This document shows positions 44,268 through 47,077 of a stretch of 47,077 nucleotides of DNA, piece by piece. A model generated the notes under the pieces. That model ran no database searches. It had not been told where the DNA came from and saw nothing but the letters and a program-made list of their open reading frames with translations. The DNA comes from Amanita rubescens (taxonomy: Eukaryota > Basidiomycota > Agaricomycetes > Agaricales > Amanitaceae), in the NCBI GenBank assembly GCA_015039365.1, contig WION01000408.1, positions 1 to 47,077 on the forward strand, read 5' to 3'. A program made the position numbers and the translations under genes. Within the stretch, counting starts at the first letter, position 1. Each line of letters begins with the position of its first letter.

Positions 44268-44322
44268 CTGCGCGCTTTGCCGCGCCATTGTGCGCTTTGC
44301 CGCACCATTATGCGCATCACCA
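44268..44322. repeat. Short tandem repeat, about 21-nt unit
   Basis: TGCGCGCTTTGCCGCGCCAT is followed by TGTGCGCTTTGCCGCACCAT and a degraded third start (TATGCGCATCACCAC). Non-coding. Confidence 0.65.
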
Positions 44323-44443
44323 CGTACAGCAATCAATGAACAACTTAAAGGCAACTCGTCTTTCACCTTCACCTCTTTCACATACATTTGGTTAAGCTGC
44401 AAAGCCTACATACGTATAAATACAGTAGTTTTTAGTGTAGTCA

Positions 44444-44585
44444 CCTCAGTCCGATATACGAGACTGAGGTGCGTTTTCGTCTACTGTTCTATCTCTTCAC
44501 TTTTACTTATATCTCTCCGTAGATAATCTTAGGTATACTTTACCACCAATATAGTCCGATATACGAGACTGAGATAATCTTAGGT
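44444..44585. repeat. Direct repeats around AGTCCGATATACGAGACTGA
   Basis: AGTCCGATATACGAGACTGA occurs at about 44447 and again at about 44551. AGATAATCTTAGGT occurs at about 44521 and 44571, one after each copy. The unit inside is about 50 nt. Origin unknown. Confidence 0.6.
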
Positions 44586-44691
44586 TTCCCTATTAACAGT
44601 GCGATCACTTGGCCTAGTGGTGGTGGCATGAGCACATCGTCCTCGGCGATGACTCTTGCAAGTTGGCCCAGTGGGGAAACTTGATGCATAT

Positions 44692-44940
44692 CACAACAGT
44701 GTTACATGAGTGCCTGAAATAGAAAAGTTCTGGACGTGTCGAATTGCCACGACGATTGATAGGTATCTCGGACATATGTAACGCTCATGAAAGTAAGTTC
44801 GAACATTCCTTCAACCTAATACTTGGTCGCATAAACCCATATGTTATTTACAAAATACCCGTTCAAATACATGTATTGACCTAAGTTCTACTCAAATTGG
44901 TTAATTATTGCACGGTCACCATCATCTAGATCTGTACGGT
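44692..44940. repeat. 3' flank duplicated with the NLR gene, copy 2
   Basis: Diverged partner of 36204-36463, continuous with the end of NLR copy 2. The left boundary is abrupt at TGATGCATATCACAA. Confidence 0.8.
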
Positions 44941-47077
44941 TTACCACGGAATCAACATTCTCCAACCAAATATTCCAATCAAGGACCTCGTATCTTCGTC
45001 AATCATTCGTATCTTCTTTGGATCGCTATTGCATTGCTGCGTAACGACGACTTTGGCACTGTCGTAAGCCGCCAGCGCATTACGCGTCTGCCGCATCTTC
45101 GTGAGCACTCGGCCACGGCAGATGTAGCAAACTGCAACCTCGGCGTGATTCCCAATTCCCTCGAACAAGGCAAGTGCTTCGCCGTTGTACTGAAGAGCCT
45201 GGTCATACCTACGTCTCCGCAATTCGACTTCAACCAGGTGATCCAGTACGTAGCCCATGTAAGCGTGATTAACCAAGTCATCAAATTGGCGGTAGGCAAG
45301 AAGTAGGGATTTCTCCGCTTCGTCGTTGCGACCTGAGGAATACTGTGTTATGCCTAGTTGATACGTGCACGATGCAGCTCGGCTGCGAGCCCCATATTCC
45401 GCGTAAGCCTCACGTGCAGCAAGTAATAGTGAGGCTGAGTGCGATGGGTCCTTGAACCTCAACACCCATGCGATAGAAAATGAAACATTAATGGTATCAG
45501 GCTCGTGTCCCCCGCAAACTTCTTTGGCATGGTCAAGGAGTCGGAGAGCCTCTTGAAGATCACCGGCCTTCAGAGATAAGACAGCCATGCCCTGTAGGCA
45601 GTCTGATATTCCGGAATGGTTATCCACCATCTCAAAGTACTCGCGTGCTTTGGTGTATGAATCGAAAGACTGTGCTTGCCTGCCTTGAAGGCGATGGATT
45701 TGACCATAGAAGTAATGACACTGGCCGAGCAGTGCAGATTCATTGGTTTGTTTCCCGACATTCTCAGCCTTCCTTAATGCTTCTTCCGCCTCACTATACT
45801 TGTCTAAGCGGTACAATACCCTCCCATGGCTAAACCAACAATGCGGCAGTAAGGTACCATCAATGTCGAGAGACGGATTACTCTCGATCACTTCGACAGC
45901 TTTGGCAGTTACATCGATATTCGGAACGTCGTGAACGAGAAAATTAGTGTAACCGATGACAGCTTTTAGGGCGGCTGCGCTAGGCTCGTTCTTCAACGCA
46001 TCCAGCAAGACGGCCTGAGTATTCTCTTCTTCCGAGGCTAGTACTTTAGACGCCTTCTTAAAGGTTTCAGTTCCCAATTCGTGGCCTGCATCTTCGCAAA
46101 GCTGAAAATAATATTCGCGCAAGGCTTGTGTATGGCGAGTATCAAGGGAATGATACCGCAAGAGATACGAGCGCGTGGGAGCCTGGACGAGTATGAAGCC
46201 GTCGGCCTCCCGGTTTGCATGTCCGCTCTCTAGGATTGTTCTCAGAACGTCAAAGACGTTCTGTATCAGCGGAGCTATTCTCGGCAGGTTGTCGTATTGC
46301 ACTCCTTTCGGCAGGCGCGCAAGGATGCTCAGAAGAGTAAGAGCATCTGGAGTGTTGACGAATCTATGGCTCGTCAACGAGATCCGCACGACGTCGTCAA
46401 ATTCGCCCCAATCTTTTGTCTTAGGCCCTGACTCCAGTTGCGTGAGGAGTTCGGCAGGCTTAAACTGCAGCTGTCGCTGACGTGCAACGATAGAAATGGA
46501 GAAAGGAAGGCATCCCAGAGCTTGAACCAAGTTCCTTGACTTCCTTCGTCCTTGTCTTCATCGTGGCCGCTAATAGCTCTAAACATTCGCGATCGCTGCA
46601 TCGACCGACAAAGGTTCCACGAGAAAATGCAACCATGCCACGCCTTCTGGTAACGGGAGGTCCCGAGTCGTCAAGAGTATGCAGACATTGGCAGATCGGC
46701 ATTGACTCAATTTTCCCAAAGCATCCGTCAGTTTCTCGATCTCATCCTCGCTTCCTGGCATCTGGAAATCGTCGAAGATGATGAGCAAGGATGAGGGGTG
46801 AACTTCAAGGTATTCAATAATATCAGTCAATGGACAATTCGTCCTCTTCTTGAGAGATAGAGACGTCGCCAAGGCATGTATCAATGCCTCGACATTGGGT
46901 GCTGATTGACAACGCACCCAATGTCGCGAGCGGCCGAACGCCCGGGCTACCTCTACTCGATTGACGAGCATGCGAGCAATGGAGGATTTTCCGGTCCCAA
47001 TCGCGCCGTAGAGTGCCATATGTTTGCTTTGGCGAGCGTCCTTTGTCAGGTTCCCGATCAAGTCATTCAATATCTTG
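44941..47077 (-). CDS. NLR-type receptor copy 2, partial, with clustered 1-nt insertions
   Basis: A minus-strand paralogue of 36464-39678, cut by the window edge at 47077. From the right edge: NDLIGNLT, Walker A GAIGTGKSS and Walker B LLIIFDDF (frame open to about 46579), then GCLPFSI and the winged-helix-like and TPR parts (open from 46530), ending MLIPW with TAA at 44941. Relative to copy 1 there are three single-base insertions at about 46529, 46543 and 46587, which create a TGA between the two open parts. Three more at about 46401-46435 cancel each other. The net frame is the same on both sides. If these are real, the gene is dead; if they are sequence errors, it is intact. The TPR half differs markedly from copy 1 and the NB-ARC half hardly at all. 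Confidence 0.75.

Larger units (their letters stand above)
43821..44691. other. Repeat-bearing non-coding region
   Basis: The long plus frames here are low-complexity and lack motifs. The region holds two small direct repeats, annotated separately. Confidence 0.45.

Noticed and set aside
43895..44395. Plus frame of 166 codons
   Set aside because: Low-complexity Ser/Arg/His-rich text that spans a tandem repeat; no domain, signal or splice support.

Overview
The window is nuclear DNA from a filamentous fungus, most likely an agaricomycete basidiomycete. Genes are cut by many 45-70 nt GT-AG introns. The families present are typical of mushroom-forming fungi: VAO/BBE-type FAD oxidases, an SRPK-like kinase, an NB-ARC/TPR NOD-like receptor, an F-box protein and a CYP53-like P450. 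No species can be named from sequence alone.

Region 1 (1-30 kb) is a tandem, same-strand array of genes for secreted FAD-linked oxidases of the berberine-bridge (BBE-like) type. Eight full-length copies share one 11-exon structure, including a 36-nt exon 3 and an 18-nt micro-exon 6. Copies 2 (5308-7313), 5 (13285-15296) and 8 (27940-29944) reconstruct to open frames of 488, 487 and 498 residues. Copy 3 has a 1-nt loss near its C terminus. Copy 4 has a 2-nt loss just after its signal peptide. Copies 1, 6 and 7 are multiply frameshifted. Decayed relics lie at about 25.06-25.87 kb and perhaps 26.7 kb, and a ninth recognisable copy lies inverted at 34.76-36.03 kb with exons 5-9 deleted. The array is interrupted by an intact SRPK-like kinase (minus, 21395-22859), a short tandem repeat (23179-23430) and a small putative tail-anchored protein (23707-24327).

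Region 2 (30.3-36 kb) holds a two-exon gene with an NCYWF motif and a C-terminal coiled coil, then several kb with little recognisable coding sequence, then the inverted BBE relic.

Region 3 (36.2-47.1 kb) has two paralogous NLR-type genes in the same orientation. Their predicted layout is an MLKL-like helical N-terminus, NB-ARC and TPRs. The first is complete; the second runs off the window edge. Between them are an F-box pseudogene, a CYP53-like P450 pseudogene and a possible secreted-protein fragment. The NLR copies are nearly identical over the NB-ARC half but clearly diverged over the TPR half, with a sharp switch point.

The genes do not form an obvious biosynthetic cluster. The layout is better read as an accessory region shaped by tandem duplication and gene death, with two fast-evolving themes: a secreted flavo-oxidase family and an intracellular STAND/NLR pair. 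Exon coordinates were assigned by eye from splice consensus and from agreement between paralogues; transcripts were not available.
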